From NCBI RefSeq assembly GCF_038396675.1, contig NC_088921.1:3953501-4017500 (forward strand): a stretch of DNA of 64,000 nt. Direction: 5' to 3'. The notes under the pieces were generated by a model that was not told the DNA's origin, made no database searches, and saw only the letters and a list, made by a program, of their open reading frames with translations. The DNA comes from Hydra vulgaris (taxonomy: Eukaryota; Cnidaria; Hydrozoa; Anthoathecata; Hydridae). Made by a program: the position numbers and the translations under genes. Below are positions 14,286 to 26,619 of the stretch, in pieces; the stretch's first letter is position 1, and every line of letters begins with the position of its first letter.

Positions 14286-15424
14286 AAAATTTACAATAAA
14301 TATAATAACAATTATATTACAATTATTATAATAAATATTATAATTATTAAAACAAATATTAACTCTTTATCTTTAACTCTTTAAACAATTTATCAAATCT
14401 AATGATTAGAATAAAAAATATATTAAAAAAAATGCAAATAAGTAGTATCAGGTTTGTGACTATAATTATACGGTTCCCAAAACTTAAGGTTTAGTTGATT
14501 TTTATCACCAGAACTTATGTAAATTAAAATAGAAATATATTTACTTGATTACCATTTTATAAAATGCTGGTCTGCTTACATGAAAATTTAACTCAAAGAA
14601 AAAGCGTTGAAATTTTAGGAATGGTTTTTTCTTAATGAAACACACATTTACACAGTCACAAATTTATTTGAATATCTTTCTTTTAAAATTGTGCAAAGTT
14701 ATAAATTTCTGCAAAGTTAGGCTATTTGATTACGCTATAGCAAACTCTGTTTTTAAAAGAACAAGTCAGATTTAGCAACTGAAAACAAAAATCATAAAAA
14801 AGCAATAGATTCTAAAATTACTCTAAAATTTTATTCACAAAAAAATATAGCACACAGTTTTTCAAATCTTTTAGTTTACAACTTGCTGTCTATCGCACAG
14901 TGTAATATATGAAACAACTTGGCATGTGCATTAGCTTGCAAATATAAATATTTTTGAGAAAGCCTGGTTATGTGTTTTTTTACATAAAATAAAGTAAACA
15001 TAAATTTCTAAACTAAAAAATATTTTTCTTTTCATACTAAATTGAAAAAAAAAAAAATTTTATTTGCAGCACTTATGCAACCCAAACATTACAACGAACA
15101 ATGAACAATTTTCATATATATGAAATAAATAAACAGGGTGCCTGCTCAGAAAAATCAATAAGTGTCCATTCCCCCCCCCCCCCCTTATTACTTATTAGAA
15201 TTTTACATTATTACAATTAGAATTTATAAGAATATATTTTGAATCGTTAACTCAAACCCGTGATACAATAATATTTGCTACCACTAAATTTACTAAAACC
15301 TTTTAAATTAGTCTATAAATAAAAAGTATATAAATGGTTTAGAAATGACCTACCATACCGTTATTATACTTTATACTTTTATTCATATAAAATTATAAAG
15401 TATAGTATATTTAATTTTATATTA
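14286..15424. other. Intron-like AT-rich DNA
   Basis: Nothing is recognised. A C run at about 15171-15184 and short A runs are the only local features. It separates the TSP1 exons from the RTE fragment. Confidence 0.5.
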
Positions 15425-17188
15425 AATTTGTTTTGTATTTTAGTGTTCATTTTTGTATTTTAGATGAAGTTGTTCTGCAGGCTCCTATAGAAGAGATAAT
15501 GATTCTTGGAGCAGATTTTAATGGACATGTTGGTGAAGGGAACAGTGATGATGAGGAAGTGATGGGTAGGTATGGGGTTAAAGAAAGGAATACAGAAGGA
15601 CAGATGGTGGTACATTTTGCTAAAAGGATAAAGATGGCTGTAATTAACACTTATTTTAAGAAAAAGGAAGAGCACAGGGTGAGGTATAAGAGTGGGGGAA
15701 GAGGCACACAGGTCGACTATATCCTCTATAGGAGAAGAAACCTGAAAGAGGTTAGTGATTGCAAGGTGGTACCAGGAGAAAGTGCAGCTAAACAGCATAG
15801 GATGGTGATAGGTAAGATGGTTTTGGAGGTGAAGAAGAAGAAGAGAGTGAGAGCAGAACCTAAGATCAAGTGGTGGAAGTTAAAGGATGAGGACTGTTGT
15901 GTAAAGTTCAGGGATGAGGTGAGACAGGCACTGAGTGGTGGTGTTCTGGATACCTGGAAAGGGACGACAAATACAGTGAGGGATGTGGCTAGGAAGATAC
16001 TTGGTGTGACATCAAGACAGAAGAAGATAGACAAGGAGACGTGGTGGTGGAATGAGGAAGTTCAGGAAAGTTTAAGAGGAAAGCAGTTGGCTAAAAAGAA
16101 TTGGCATTTTCAGCAAGATGAAGAAAGTAGACAGAAGTACAAGATGATGTGTGGCAAGACAAAGAGAGCAGTGGCAAAGCTAAAGAAAATGCAAATCTGT
16201 GTGAGAAGTTGAACACTATGGAAGGGGAAAAGGATCTGTACAGATTGGCCAGACAGAGAAACCGTGATGGGCAGGATGTGCAGCAGGTTAGGATGATTAA
16301 GGATAAAGATGGAAATGTGTTGTCTAGTGAAAAGAATGCCTTGGGAAGGTGGAAGGAGTATTTTGAGGAACTGATGAATCAAGAGAATGATAGGGAAGGA
16401 AGGTTAGAAGAGACAGAGGTTGTGAATTAGGAGGTTCCCCAGTTGAGCAAGGAGGAAGTAAGGGCTGCAATTCAGAGAATGAAGTGTGGTAAGGCAGTTG
16501 GACCGGATGATATTCCAGTGGAGGCATGGAAATGTTTGGGAGAGATAGCAGTGGAGTTTTTGACAGGGTTATTTAACAGAATCTTGGAAGGTCAGAAGAT
16601 GCCTGAGGAGTGGAGACATAGCATAATGGTGCCAATTTTCAAGAATAAGCATGACGTTCAGAGCTGTAGTAATTACAGGGGAATAAAGTTGATCAGTCAC
16701 AGCCTAAAAATCTGGGAAAGAGTAGTGGAAGCTCGGCTTAGAGGAAAAGTAGAGATCTGTGAGCAGCAGTATGGTTTCATGCCAGCTAAGTGCACCACAG
16801 ATGCTATGTTTGTTCTGAGAGTGTTAAAGGAGAAGTATAGGAAAGGACAGAAGGAGTTACATTATGTGTTTGTAGACTTAGAGAAGGCTTATGAAAGCGT
16901 TCCGAGACAGGAGCTGTGGTATTGTATGAGGAGGTCAGGAGTAGCGGAAAGGTATGTGAGGGTGGTGCAGGATATGTTTGAGAACAGTGTGACAGCAGTG
17001 AAATTTGCAGTAGGAATGACAGACAGGTTTAAAGTGGAGGTAGGACTACATCAGGGATTAGCCCTGAGTCCCTTCCTGTTTGCAATTGTCAAGGACAGAC
17101 TGACGGACGAAGTTAGACAGGAGTCCCCTTGGACTATAGTGTTTGCTGATGACATTGTGATCTGTAGTTGGAGTAGAGAGCAAGCCAG
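15425..17188 (+). pseudogene. RTE-type non-LTR retrotransposon, truncated at both ends
   Basis: The 5' part is the C-terminal half of an APE-type endonuclease (ILGADFNGHVG, GTQVDYILYRR, AAKQHRMVIG). The reverse transcriptase follows: KCGKAVGPDDIPVEAWK, SNYRGIKLISHSLKIWERVV, CEQQYGFMPAK, YVFVDLEKAYESVPR, HQGLALSPFLFAIV and the intact catalytic box VFADDIVIC. There is one frame change near 16150 and one stop (VVN-stop-EVPQL) near 16428. It ends abruptly after WSREQARP, where a hAT-like terminus begins. The motif style is that of the RTE/BovB group. Base composition is clearly richer in G and C than the flanks, and coding decay is light, so it arrived recently. Confidence 0.85.
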
Positions 17189-17725
17189 GCCTTGTTACGA
17201 GATTTCGAGAGTTTTTTTTTGTTATTTATCAGTTACCGATAACATATTCGTGATCATAATTTATTTTCATAAATTAAACAAACGTCATTAAAACTTTACG
17301 TTATTGAATTAACAATAAACAAAATATCTTATTAATAAAATATTTACATTAAAATAAATTGTGCATTTTTTAAACTATTATGACAAAAAATAATTTTTAC
17401 ATTTAAAAGGAATTTATATATTTAATTCCTTAAGATAAAACTTAAAACACTTTACTTTTTTTAACTTATTTTTATCAACAATAAAAAAAAATATTAAACA
17501 AGCTGTTTTTTTAACAAAAAATCTATTAGTTTACAATTGTGGTTAAATGCTTTTACTTACGACTTAATTTCTTCAGAATAAACGTCACATAATCGATATC
17601 AAAAGATAATTAAAAATATTCTAAAAGATATAAGTTTTTGCGTAACGCAAAACTGCTGAACGCGTAGGCAAATCGCCTTTTCGCAAGCAAAATGCGAGCT
17701 GCGTAACGCTTCTTAACAAGGCCTG
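17186..17725. mobile_element. Short hAT-like inverted-end element
   Basis: The left end CAGGCCTTGTTACGAG and the inverted right end CAGGCCTTGTTAAGAAG share 12 bp, then diverge. CAGG-type termini are usual for hAT. The interior is AT-rich with no frame. The right subterminal part has GCG-containing words (GCGTAACGC, CGCAAGC). No 8-bp duplication is seen: the left flank is the RTE fragment and the right flank a microsatellite. Probably non-autonomous. Confidence 0.45.
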
Positions 17726-17731
17726 ACACAC

Positions 17732-17801
<70 letters not shown>
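17732..17801. repeat. (TA)n microsatellite
   Basis: TA dinucleotides directly beside the hAT-like right end. Confidence 0.95.
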
Positions 17802-17807
<6 letters not shown>

Positions 17808-17839
17808 TGTCTCTTTGTAAAAGGCATTTTTAAAATACA

Positions 17840-18480
17840 TGAATTTCAATATGGGTGTAAGTGAAAAAGAGTACGATACTTTAGTAAAGCATAAAAAAAA
17901 ATTTTTAAAACAATTTTGTTTAAGATTTTAATAAGCTTTAGGTTGCACTTTTTCTTTCTTTGCAAAGTTTTAGTTACCGATACTGTGTACAAATCATACA
18001 AATCATAACTTTATTATTATTAATTTTCCCTACAAATCATATATATATATATGATTTAGAAATCTTTTTGTGCGCCTTACAAATTATATATGTATATATA
18101 CACACACACATTCAAAATATGTCTACATTCTCTCCACAAGCCTAATTTTGTTCAACTTTGTTTAGAGAATAACCATACAAAAAATTGGACCAATCTGAAC
18201 AGTTTTAGAGGTCGCTATGATTTCATCATTTGTTTGACAATACTCAATTTTATAATTTGGTGTAATTGAACATCTATCTCAACACTGGTAAATAAATTAA
18301 TGCTTGCTGAAAAGCAGATGCTATATGAATTTACTTATATATCTAAAATTTTTTTGTTGTCTATAATTTGCTGCCCAATTTGTAATAGGCACATGCCTGC
18401 AGTATTTCAATAAACAATTTATAATGATTATTTTTTTGTTTCTGGTAACAAATAATTTATTTTCTTATACTTATTATTCT
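17840..18480. other. Intron-like DNA
   Basis: No gene seen. A short self-complementary stretch (AAATCATATATATATATGATTT) lies near 18024 and a run of CA dinucleotides near 18100. Confidence 0.45.
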
Positions 18481-18484
18481 TATA

Positions 18485-19867
18485 TCAACAGATTCATCAC
18501 CACTTATGGCAGTTACTACAAGAAGCTCTGCAAAGGTATGGCTCATTGGGAAGGCATCTAAGCAGCTCTCATCATCAAGATTGGCAACAAAATGAGATGT
18601 CCTCCGTTGTCTCCTCTTTCATCATCTGGAAGAGCATCTCACAATAAAGGAGAGCATTCATCATACTATTCAAGAGCTGATTGTTGTGTGGAATAAGGCA
18701 AGAATCCCAACACAAAGAATTGATTCTGGAGAAAGAAAACTTCAGAAATTATACGATTCCTATCAGCTTCTAAAAAAGAATCGAGCTACAGACCTAGAAA
18801 GTTGTAGAATTAAAAACCAGATGTCCAAGGACACACTTTATGAGCTTTTTGACTTGGCAACTAAAACCGCAATGGAGACAATAACCATTGCTGAAGATAG
18901 GCAATTTCTTGCATTGCAACGAGAAGATGTTACCAGCCTCAGCATGGTCGGAGTTGATATGAACCTACTGGCAAAGGAAGCCAGAAAGAGAGCTCGAGAT
19001 CAAGCATTTGATGCAAGGTTATCAAAACAGCAACACTCTAGTGGTCCTGTCACAGCCAACATCAGCAGTTCAGAAGACAGTCGAAACAGCAATGATGACC
19101 AGAGTTTTGAGATTCTGTCTTCTGCATTGCAATCTATTTCTTCTACACCAAAGCCAAATCGTCTGAAAAGTATTGTGTCAAGCCTAGAAGTTGCTAGAGC
19201 TTTGGACAGACTTTACGCTGACTGTTCAAGAGAAAAAAGATCTAGTAGAGCTTGCAATGTTTGTGGCATTAATTTATGGACGTTTTTGGCAAGAAGCTCC
19301 CCTGGCTGCAAATGCTCCGTTTAATGATGCTCAAATGCTGAAACAGTTCCAAAAGTATCCAAACCGCACAATCGCCGTTGCAGCTTTTACTGTATTTTCT
19401 CGACACCTTTGGTTCTTCTAAGAACATCTTATAGGTATGGCATTTTTTGATACTTGGCTTGATCTGGATGTAAAGAGGGCCATGGTAGTTAACCTCCAAC
19501 TGCCTAAAACAACTCTAGCACTGAAGAGAGTAGATTCCAAGAATACCGACTTCAACATTTGTGACTATGAGAACCTATAGTTTATTCGAGTTGTTGAGCA
19601 AAGGCCAAAAACTTCATTTCAAAAGATCCTAAATATTGGGAAGACAATGAATCATATCAGAAGTTGGCAGAGAGAGTCCAAAGAATGAAAGTTGTTAATG
19701 ACAGCGCGGAACGTGGAATTGCATTAATTCGACAGTACAACGAATCGATTACAAAGGATGAAGAACAAAGTCAGTTCCTACTTCGTTTTGTTCAACGTCA
19801 CTGCCAGCTATACCCTACTTCATCCAAGGCAGCCATGTTGGCAAAAAATGACAAAATTGTTGATTAA
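18485..19867 (+). pseudogene. Unclassified transposon-associated gene, degraded
   Basis: Plus-strand, opposite to the TSP1 gene. The longest open piece (18686-19324) reads VWNKARIPTQRIDSGERKLQ, then an acidic/helical block with FDLATKTAMETITIAEDRQF and VGVDMNLLAKEARKRARDQA, then a Ser-rich stretch. After several frame breaks a second block (about 19640-19850) reads DPKYWEDNESYQKLAERVQ, NDSAERGIALIRQYN and TKDEEQSQFLLRFVQRHRQ-like sequence. I have the impression of a multicopy family in aphids and cnidarians with this N- and C-terminal layout, but cannot name it. No catalytic motif is visible. A splice-like acceptor (ATCAACAG) precedes the start at about 18490. Confidence 0.5.
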
Positions 19868-20238
19868 TAAACATACATTTTCCAACATATTCACAATATT
19901 CTTGCTTGATATTACATTTTTGTTTAAAAATTACGAAACATTGAAATACTTTAATGAAAATTGATCAGATGACCTATATTAATTAGATACTTTGCAAGCA
20001 TTCATATTTACCTGATTTAAATTGTTACTTTCTTTAATTTTGAAATTTGATATTAAATAATAGTGAAAACTTAAATTTTTTGATTTATTATCATAGTGTT
20101 CAAAAAGTCAAAATTTATAGCAACCCCCAAATATTACCAAATTTGCTTCAAATTTGGCTACAATATTGCAAATATTATTAGGAACAAAGGCAGCCTTGTG
20201 GAGAAATGAATTTCAATAATTTATAATTTTGGACCACC

Positions 20239-20322
<84 letters not shown>

Positions 20323-20471
20323 CACACACATACAGATAATTCTACCAAAATTACAGCAGTAATTAAACTATTATTGTATTAATAGTTGTAACTACTATTG
20401 GCACAAAACAACTATGAACCAAAATATATAGAGAAACAAAGCAACAGAAAACTTTCTGTTAAAAAATATAC
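19868..20471. other. Intron-like DNA with (TA)n
   Basis: AT-rich. A (TA)n array occupies 20242-20318 followed by CACACATACA. Nothing else is recognised. Confidence 0.6.
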
Positions 20472-20645
20472 CTGGACAAGGTACTTCACTACTAAAAGCC
20501 ATAGTTTGAGACCAAGGCCCAGCACAACCACCTCCTAATGTAGCCCCTAGACATGGTCTAGTCTGCATTTGAAATTGGGTTGCAACAGGATTAGACTGAC
20601 AAGATTCAGAGCAACTACTCCATGCGCTCCATGCACCATAACTGC
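20472..20645 (-). CDS. TSP1-domain exon, the best preserved
   Basis: A 174-nt open exon, phase 1 at both ends, with a CAG acceptor and a CCAG-GTATAT donor. It reads SYGAWSAWSSCSESCQSN, then QMQTRPCLGATLGGGCAG, then the end SEVPCPG. WSxWSxC, CSESC, TRxC and the closing CPG are the classic TSP1 elements, with two of the three Trp of the ladder. A one-domain, one-exon, phase 1-1 structure allows gain, loss or skipping of domains without changing frame. It is the reference for the broken paralogous exons at 12083 and 13082. Confidence 0.8.
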
Positions 20646-20727
20646 CTGTTTTAAATTAAAAAACATTTTTAGAAAATTAAAATTTTAACAAACTTTATAT
20701 AAAATTCATTTTAAGAACAAATTTTAC

Positions 20728-20780
20728 CTAAAGAAGCAACATTTACATTACAAGTTTGTTGACTACCACAACTACATTGA
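20728..20780 (-). pseudogene. Remnant of a TSP1 exon end
   Basis: A short minus-strand stretch reads QCSCGSQQTCNVNVASLG before a TTTAG-GTAAAA donor, like the last third of a TSP1 exon. The upstream part is missing and the acceptor phase does not fit the other exons. Confidence 0.35.
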
Positions 20781-21282
20781 CTATCTTATATATAAACTCA
20801 TTAAAATGTTTAACAAATAGACCTTATATCATTATAAAATCAAGTCAAAAAAAAAATTGCAGAAAAAAACTTTATAAATGCATATAAACATTACATCAAA
20901 AAATGTTTTTTATTAGATATAAATGTTTTTCATTTGTTTATCATTTAAACAAAAATAAAATATTTGTTTTTTATTACAAATGCCTTCTACCAGACAGTAG
21001 CAGTTTATAACACCCATGGTAAGCAATCATTTCTGGCCGTTACTTGACCTAGGACCCCAAGACAAGGCATAGTAAATACCAAATTTATTTTCTGCTTGGC
21101 ATTTTTTTTATACAATTACATAATACTTATGCTTTTTATGAGTAATAAATTAAGATAATACAAAACTTATGTACCAAATTATAATTTTTTTGTAAATATT
21201 GTTGCAAAAACTTGAACTTTTTGCATTTCCTGAGTATCTTTTTGCTGTTCCCTAATAAAAATTTGTTTATAAATTTAATATT

Positions 21283-21720
21283 TTCTTTACCTTGACAAGG
21301 AGTACTTGTGTTGCACTCTTGTGTCTCTAATAAAGATCAAATATTAATGCGGTAGTGGTGTAGTGGTAGAGCGCTCGCTTCATAAGCGAGAGGTTTGAAG
21401 TTCGATTCCCGCCACGTCCCTGGTAGTACCGTGCTCAACTTGTTTCTCCGCGCAGCGGCTTTGTTCGTCAAGGTTCGTGTTTTGGAGTTAGAGAGTTGAG
21501 AGAGGGTTATAACCACAAGTAGCCTCCTCATCTCTAGTGGCCTTCTTGGCCTTGGGGAGGTGAATTATAAAAAAAAAAAAAAAAAAAAAAAATATAAGAT
21601 CCAAGTCCAGAGGAACATGTTTTAAACCAAGATGTTGTCGGAGAACCACTGTCTAATCTACGGCTTTCTGACATGCACCCAACTACTCCATTCAGAAAAT
21701 GAGGCTAATGAAAAAAAAAA
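21283..21720 (-). pseudogene. TSP1 exon split by a SINE
   Basis: Minus strand from 21720: SASFSEWSSW, a frame change, then SRRLDSGSPTTSWFKTC, then the inserted SINE (in opposite orientation), then LETQECNTSTPCQG ending in a CAAG-GTAAAG donor near 21290. Together the pieces span a TSP1 domain. The insertion and the frame change make it non-functional. Confidence 0.55.
21347..21592 (+). mobile_element. Full-length tRNA-derived SINE
   Basis: The head resembles a tRNA: acceptor-like GCGG, a box A-like stretch GTGGTGTAGTGGTAGAGC, anticodon stem CTCGC/GCGAG with loop TTCATAA (anticodon CAT, Met-like), and a box B-like GTTCGATTCC. A body shared with three other copies here (CGTCAAGGTTCGTG, GAGAGGGTTATAACCACAAG, GGCCTTGGGGAGGTGAATTA) follows, then about 24 A. 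The tRNA-like head should carry an internal RNA polymerase III promoter. Confidence 0.9.
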
Positions 21721-22401
21721 AAAACTATTATTATATATAACATTGAAAGCACATTTAAATTGGCAATCTGATGTCATTCTGATTTAGGGAGCTGTTCAGT
21801 ACATACATTAACTAATGCAAGTAGAACATGGAATAGAGCTCTTGCCATGTTAACTGAGCGCTTGGGTTGGGGCAGCATTAAGATTTTTCATTATTTTTTA
21901 TTTTTCTGAAAAAAAACCATATAGAAACAATTTTTGTGCGGAAAATGTATATTAACAGTGTCATAAAAAAACAGGGCACCATTATTTATTTTAAAAAACA
22001 ATTAGATTTTTATTAAAAAAAAAAAATTTTTATAACTTATTTCTTAAATATAAAATTAGAACTACTAACGAACTATATACTTTAATAAAACCAAAAATAA
22101 TTATCAAAAAATTATTTAAACTGTTGAAACTGCGGAAGAAGTAAAAACTTATATGAAAAAACTAAATACATTTTTTGTAATAAGGTAAAAATGATTGTAG
22201 CATTAACTTATTTTAATTTTTGGTTTCCAATGATAGATAATATATTTACATCATTTTAATAATTAAAATTAAAAATTAATCGAAAAAAAAAGGTGATGCC
22301 TCAAAATGACAACAGGTAAAAAAAGAGTTCTTTAAAATTTATATTTCAAATTATAGTTTTTAACTTTATTTCAAATTATAGTTTTTAACTTTTAAGTTTT
22401 T

Positions 22402-22637
22402 ATGCGGTAGTTGTGTAGTGGTAGAGCGCTCGCTTCATGAGCGAGAGGTTCCGAGTTCGATTCCTGCCACGTCCCTGGTAGTACCGCGCTCAACCCGTTT
22501 CTCCACGCAGCGGCCTTGTTCGTCAAGGTTCGTGTTTCGGAGTTAAAGAGTTGAGAGAGGGTTATAACCACAAGTAGCCTCTTCATCTGTAGTGGCCTTC
22601 TCGGCCTTGGGGAGGTGAATTATAAAAAAAAAAAAAA
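22402..22637 (+). mobile_element. Full-length tRNA-derived SINE, second copy
   Basis: Same family and orientation as the copy at 21347. The anticodon loop reads TTCATGA (CAT) and box B reads GTTCGATTCC. The body is nearly identical and ends in GGGGAGGTGAATTA plus an A tail. A 14-bp inverted pair with a 3-nt loop (about 22639-22669) follows the tail directly. Confidence 0.9.
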
Positions 22638-22669
22638 CATAAAACTACATGTGTTACATGTAGTTTTAT

Positions 22670-23960
22670 ATTGTTTTTATGTAATATTTTTGTCTTTATA
22701 AAGTTTTACATCTAGTTTTATGTTGTTCTTTTGTAATGGTTTTAATTTATCATATTTTCAAGATACAAAATATTTATATTTTTTATTTAAATAAAATTTT
22801 TTATCAATTTTAAATACAGTAGAAAAATATACTTAAGTTTCAAAAATGTTAAAGTTAGATGTTAGATTCTGCTTGTACAAAAATTCATCTGTTATGAGTA
22901 ATTATATAAAAGTTATGTTATATGTATATTATATTAACTTATAATGTGTGCTACTGCTGTGTGTTGTTGTTGTGATGTTGTTTTTTTGTAATCTTTTGAG
23001 TTGATAGACATTCAACTTACCTTCACACTGGTGTCTTATTTAAAATGATAAATAGGTAATTTCATTACTATCTCATTGCTTTTAATCATTCATTGCTTTT
23101 AATCATTCACTAAAAGCCAAGACAAATTATTTTGCAATATATACAATTTGTATTATAAAACTAAAAACTCAATGCCAATACAAAATATTTTGTTATTAAT
23201 TATTTTATTAACAAAAAGCCAAGACAAATTGTTTTGTCATATATACAATGTGTTTTATCTCAATTTGATTTTTTGTCTTTAGCTTTGTTCATTAATTGAT
23301 TTTACTATGAATATTTTGGAATTATGATGTACCAGCATAAATTATTTTCTAAAAGTTAACATGAAATAATAATATTTAACAACTACTACTCTAGAAAATC
23401 GCAAAAGCTTTTCTCTATTACATTGATTTTCATATTTTTTATATAATGTTTTTTATATTTATTTACTTATTTGTTGCATTTTTTATTTTAGATTCATCAG
23501 ATGATGTATTTATGTGGTATAGAAGAACAAAATATTGTAAAGTTTTGTGAATTTTTTAAAAATGCTTACTAATAATTTTTTAAAGAAATAATATTGAAGT
23601 TTGCGTAAAAAGTTTACAACATTTTTTTTTTACTTTTTCTGTGTTTAGCGGTATGTTTATTATTAGAACTGCAGATTTTTAATAATTTTTCTTCTTATTA
23701 TTGCTAATTTATTTATTTAGATTAATTTTTTTAAATAAAAAAATTTAGAAGTTAATTTTTTTTTAAACATCACCTTGCTGATATATATATATTTTTTAAA
23801 TCGTAAGATTATTGTATAATTTATGTTATAAATGACAGTTTGTTATATATAAAAATTATTTGTGTGTGCTATTTAGAGTAGAGAGAAAATTATATAGAAA
23901 AGATCACAAGATTCTTTTAAGATTTTTTGTTACTACTTTCAATAAAAAACGAAGTTTAAA
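22670..23960. other. Unannotated AT-rich DNA
   Basis: Mostly featureless. On the minus strand at about 23020-23046, RHQCEG followed by a GTAAGT donor resembles the very end of a TSP1 exon, but it is too short to call. A repeated segment (AAAGCCAAGACAAATT.GTTTTG.) appears near 23113 and 23215. Confidence 0.4.
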
Positions 23961-25240
23961 TTGATGATATTAGGCTAGAAGCAGATATTAGTTTAGAAAA
24001 TGGAAATGTTAATAGGCAAGTTAATCGTCGCAGAAATGAAAGAGATAGGCTTAGGCGAGATGTAATTAATAATCAACAAAATGCTAGAAATACTCCTAGA
24101 CACAAAAGCATGCATTGTATATCAAGAGGTAACACTATTCCAGATTATAATTATTTAGGTGAAATGAAATATATTTGTCAGCATTGTGATGCTAAGAAAT
24201 TTCCTGATGAAACACATTTTTTATGTGGCCATAATGGAAAGGTAGTTTTGTTGCAACCATTTCCACAAGATTTACAAGATTTATTTAAAGAAAATTATGC
24301 AGATGGAAATGCTATCTGAACTTTTTAAACTATATTAGAAATTATAATGCCTGTCTTTTTTTACTTCATTTAAAGCTGATGCAGTTCAACCCATGAATCA
24401 TGGGCCGCCATATTTTAGAATATGTGGTCAAGTTTTTCATCATACAGGAATCTTAGGCCAAATCAAGATGTTCTGAAGATATATTGTCAACTATACATCT
24501 GTGATCCACTTGCAGCAGTAAATTTTAGAATGCAACAACATGGTAATGATCTTTGCTTAAATGATTTAATGTTTCGATTGCAAACTATTATTAGTGAAGA
24601 GAACCCATTTGCTCTTGCATTTAAAAACATGGCTGAAGTGGAAGATGAAGAAATTCATTGAGCAACTATAGAAGGTCGCTCAGTGTCAGTTGTGAAAATG
24701 TCTTTACTTGAAGGGCAAGATAGACATCGCTATAAACTCCCTTCACATAATGAAGTTGCAGTTGTATTTGTTGGTGAAGATGGTGCACCACCTGCTTCCA
24801 GGGAAGTTGTTACTTACCCAGTAAGGTCATCTCTTACTATATCAAGTATGTCTGCCAACTTAGATCCTATGGTTTATCCTCTATTTTTTCTGAGGGGTGA
24901 TGCTGGTTGGCATAATCAATTGGTTCACAACGCTGAATGTGCTAGATTGGTTAGAAATCATGTTACATTATCTCAGTATTACATTTACAAACTTTCGGTT
25001 AGACAACTTCTTTCTTCACGCTTTTATGGCAAAATACTGTTTCAGCAATATGCTATTGATGGGTATGTTAAAATTGAATGCCAGCGCCTTGCTTTCATCA
25101 AAAATAATCAAAACAAACTGAGAAGCGAGCAGAATGATGCCTGACATGAACACGTAAACAACCTTGAAAATGATCATGTTAGACCAGGGTGTGTTGTAGT
25201 TTTGCCATCAACTTAAGCAGGAAGTCCTAAATTTTTGTAA
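23961..25240 (+). pseudogene. Helitron Rep/helicase protein, N-terminal part, degraded
   Basis: Order of motifs: a basic leader (NRRRNERDRLRRDV), a zinc-like YICQHCDAKKF...FLCGHNGKV, a PPYFRICGQVFHHTG block in a shifted frame, then YPLFFLRGDAGWH, SQYYIYKLSVRQ, KILFQQYAIDGYVKIECQRL, FIKNNQNKLRSE and VVLPST-stop-AGSPKF. This is the layout of the Helitron-like N-terminal region (Helitron_like_N). The HUH nuclease with its two Tyr and the helicase are absent. Stops and frame changes occur near 24319, 24400 and 24661. Rolling-circle transposition needs the missing parts, so it is dead. Confidence 0.85.
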
Positions 25241-26582
25241 TTTTTTTGGTGTTTTATTTAATTTGTCTTAAGGCACATGAAATATAATTTTGCCAAAAAA
25301 AGTTAAATAAATAAAGTAAAAAGTCGTTTCTGGACAACAGACGTTTTTCCTTTGAACATTGTGGAGACACCAGACCTTTTATATTGACCTAACTTTGTTT
25401 TACATTGTTGTAGGACAACAGTCTTTATACCTTTGTGTAGATACTGAAAAAACTAAAAAGGTGTCATACATAACTCATTTTCACAAAACTGGAAAACCGA
25501 CCTTTGTCTTTTGAGGTACAGAAATTAAAATTTAAAGTTTATTTTAGTTTATAGTTTTGGTTTAGTTTATAGTCATTTTTAGTTTATTTTTAGTTAGTTT
25601 TAGCTTCAGTTATCTTTTTCTTACTTTAGACAACTTTTTGGGAGAAATGAGGGGAATAGGTAAAAAAATTATAATTATATATTTGTTTATGTGTAAATAT
25701 TATTTTATACAATATTCTGAGGTATATTTTTTTGTCTTTAGTGTCTGGTAGAAGCGTTACTGGTAGGGTTGTGTTTTATATTTTATATATTTTGTATGAA
25801 GAAATATGTTCAATAGGTGGAGGAATTATTTAATAAATGTGACATTTTTTAACTGTTCGTGTTTTACTCATTTTTATTAACCGTTAAGTTTAACCTTTTT
25901 GTTTAATTTACTCTTATTTTTATATTATCATTATTTTCAGCATCGTCTTCTGTTACCTGTGAAAATAGTGAGGTTATGTTTTATATTTTGATTAAATAAA
26001 ATTCCAAATATTTATAATTTTTATTATATTCTTCTATTTATAATTTTAGAGTCGTTAACATTTGAGAGCTTTTGTAATTTTAGATTCATTAACATTTGAG
26101 CACTAAAGAAATTATCGCTCCCACCACTCAGGGCCTCTCTTGGAGAGGTTTTTCAATAAGTTATGTAGTAATGGTGGTATGGATGAGCCCTCCTTCAAAT
26201 GGAGGGCTCATCCATACCAGAGTGTTGGGAGACACCGAAAAAAAAAACAGCAACCAGAAGGTTGTAAATGTCTTCTATCTGTAAAGATATTTATAACTTT
26301 TTTGTTGCTGCTTTTTCTTCAGTGATTTTTTTTATTTCTATTTTTTTTAATTTGTAATTTTTTTTATAGTAATATATTATGTTGTATATTTGATTTAGTC
26401 TTTTTTAATTAAAATTTTAATTGTTTTTTCATCAATTAAACAACACCAACAAGCTGCATCATGATAGCAACTGAAGGATGACAACAGGTTACTGAAAAGC
26501 AGGTAAATTGTTTTCCAGTTTTTTGTTTATTTTCTTTTATGTCTACTTATCTGTTACAATTTTTATTTTAGGTTTGTCATTT
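25241..26582. other. Unannotated DNA with a hairpin and a duplicated block
   Basis: No identified gene. A block TTTTAGA-TC(G/A)TTAACATTTGAG is duplicated in tandem near 26047 and 26080. A plus-strand stretch at 26096-26325 can be read in two frames (SWRGF; NGGMDEPSFKWRAHPYQ), suggesting a decayed coding fragment that I cannot place. The hairpin at 26176 lies inside it. Confidence 0.45.
26176..26218. repeat. Perfect 18-bp inverted duplication, 7-nt loop
   Basis: GGTATGGATGAGCCCTCC (26176-26193) is followed by TTCAAAT and then its exact reverse complement (26201-26218). It lies in a stretch that looks like decayed coding sequence. Confidence 0.95.
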
Positions 26583-26619
26583 TATATTGCATTAATGTGT
26601 CATGCATTAATGCAATATA
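26583..26619. repeat. Perfect 15-bp inverted duplication, 7-nt loop
   Basis: TATATTGCATTAATG (26583-26597), loop TGTCATG, then the exact inverse (26605-26619). The right arm ends on the TA target site of the pogo element. Confidence 0.95.

Noticed and set aside
21347..21420. Genuine tRNA-Met gene
   Set aside because: The tRNA-like head continues into a body and A tail shared by several dispersed copies, which identifies a SINE. The acceptor stem is incomplete.
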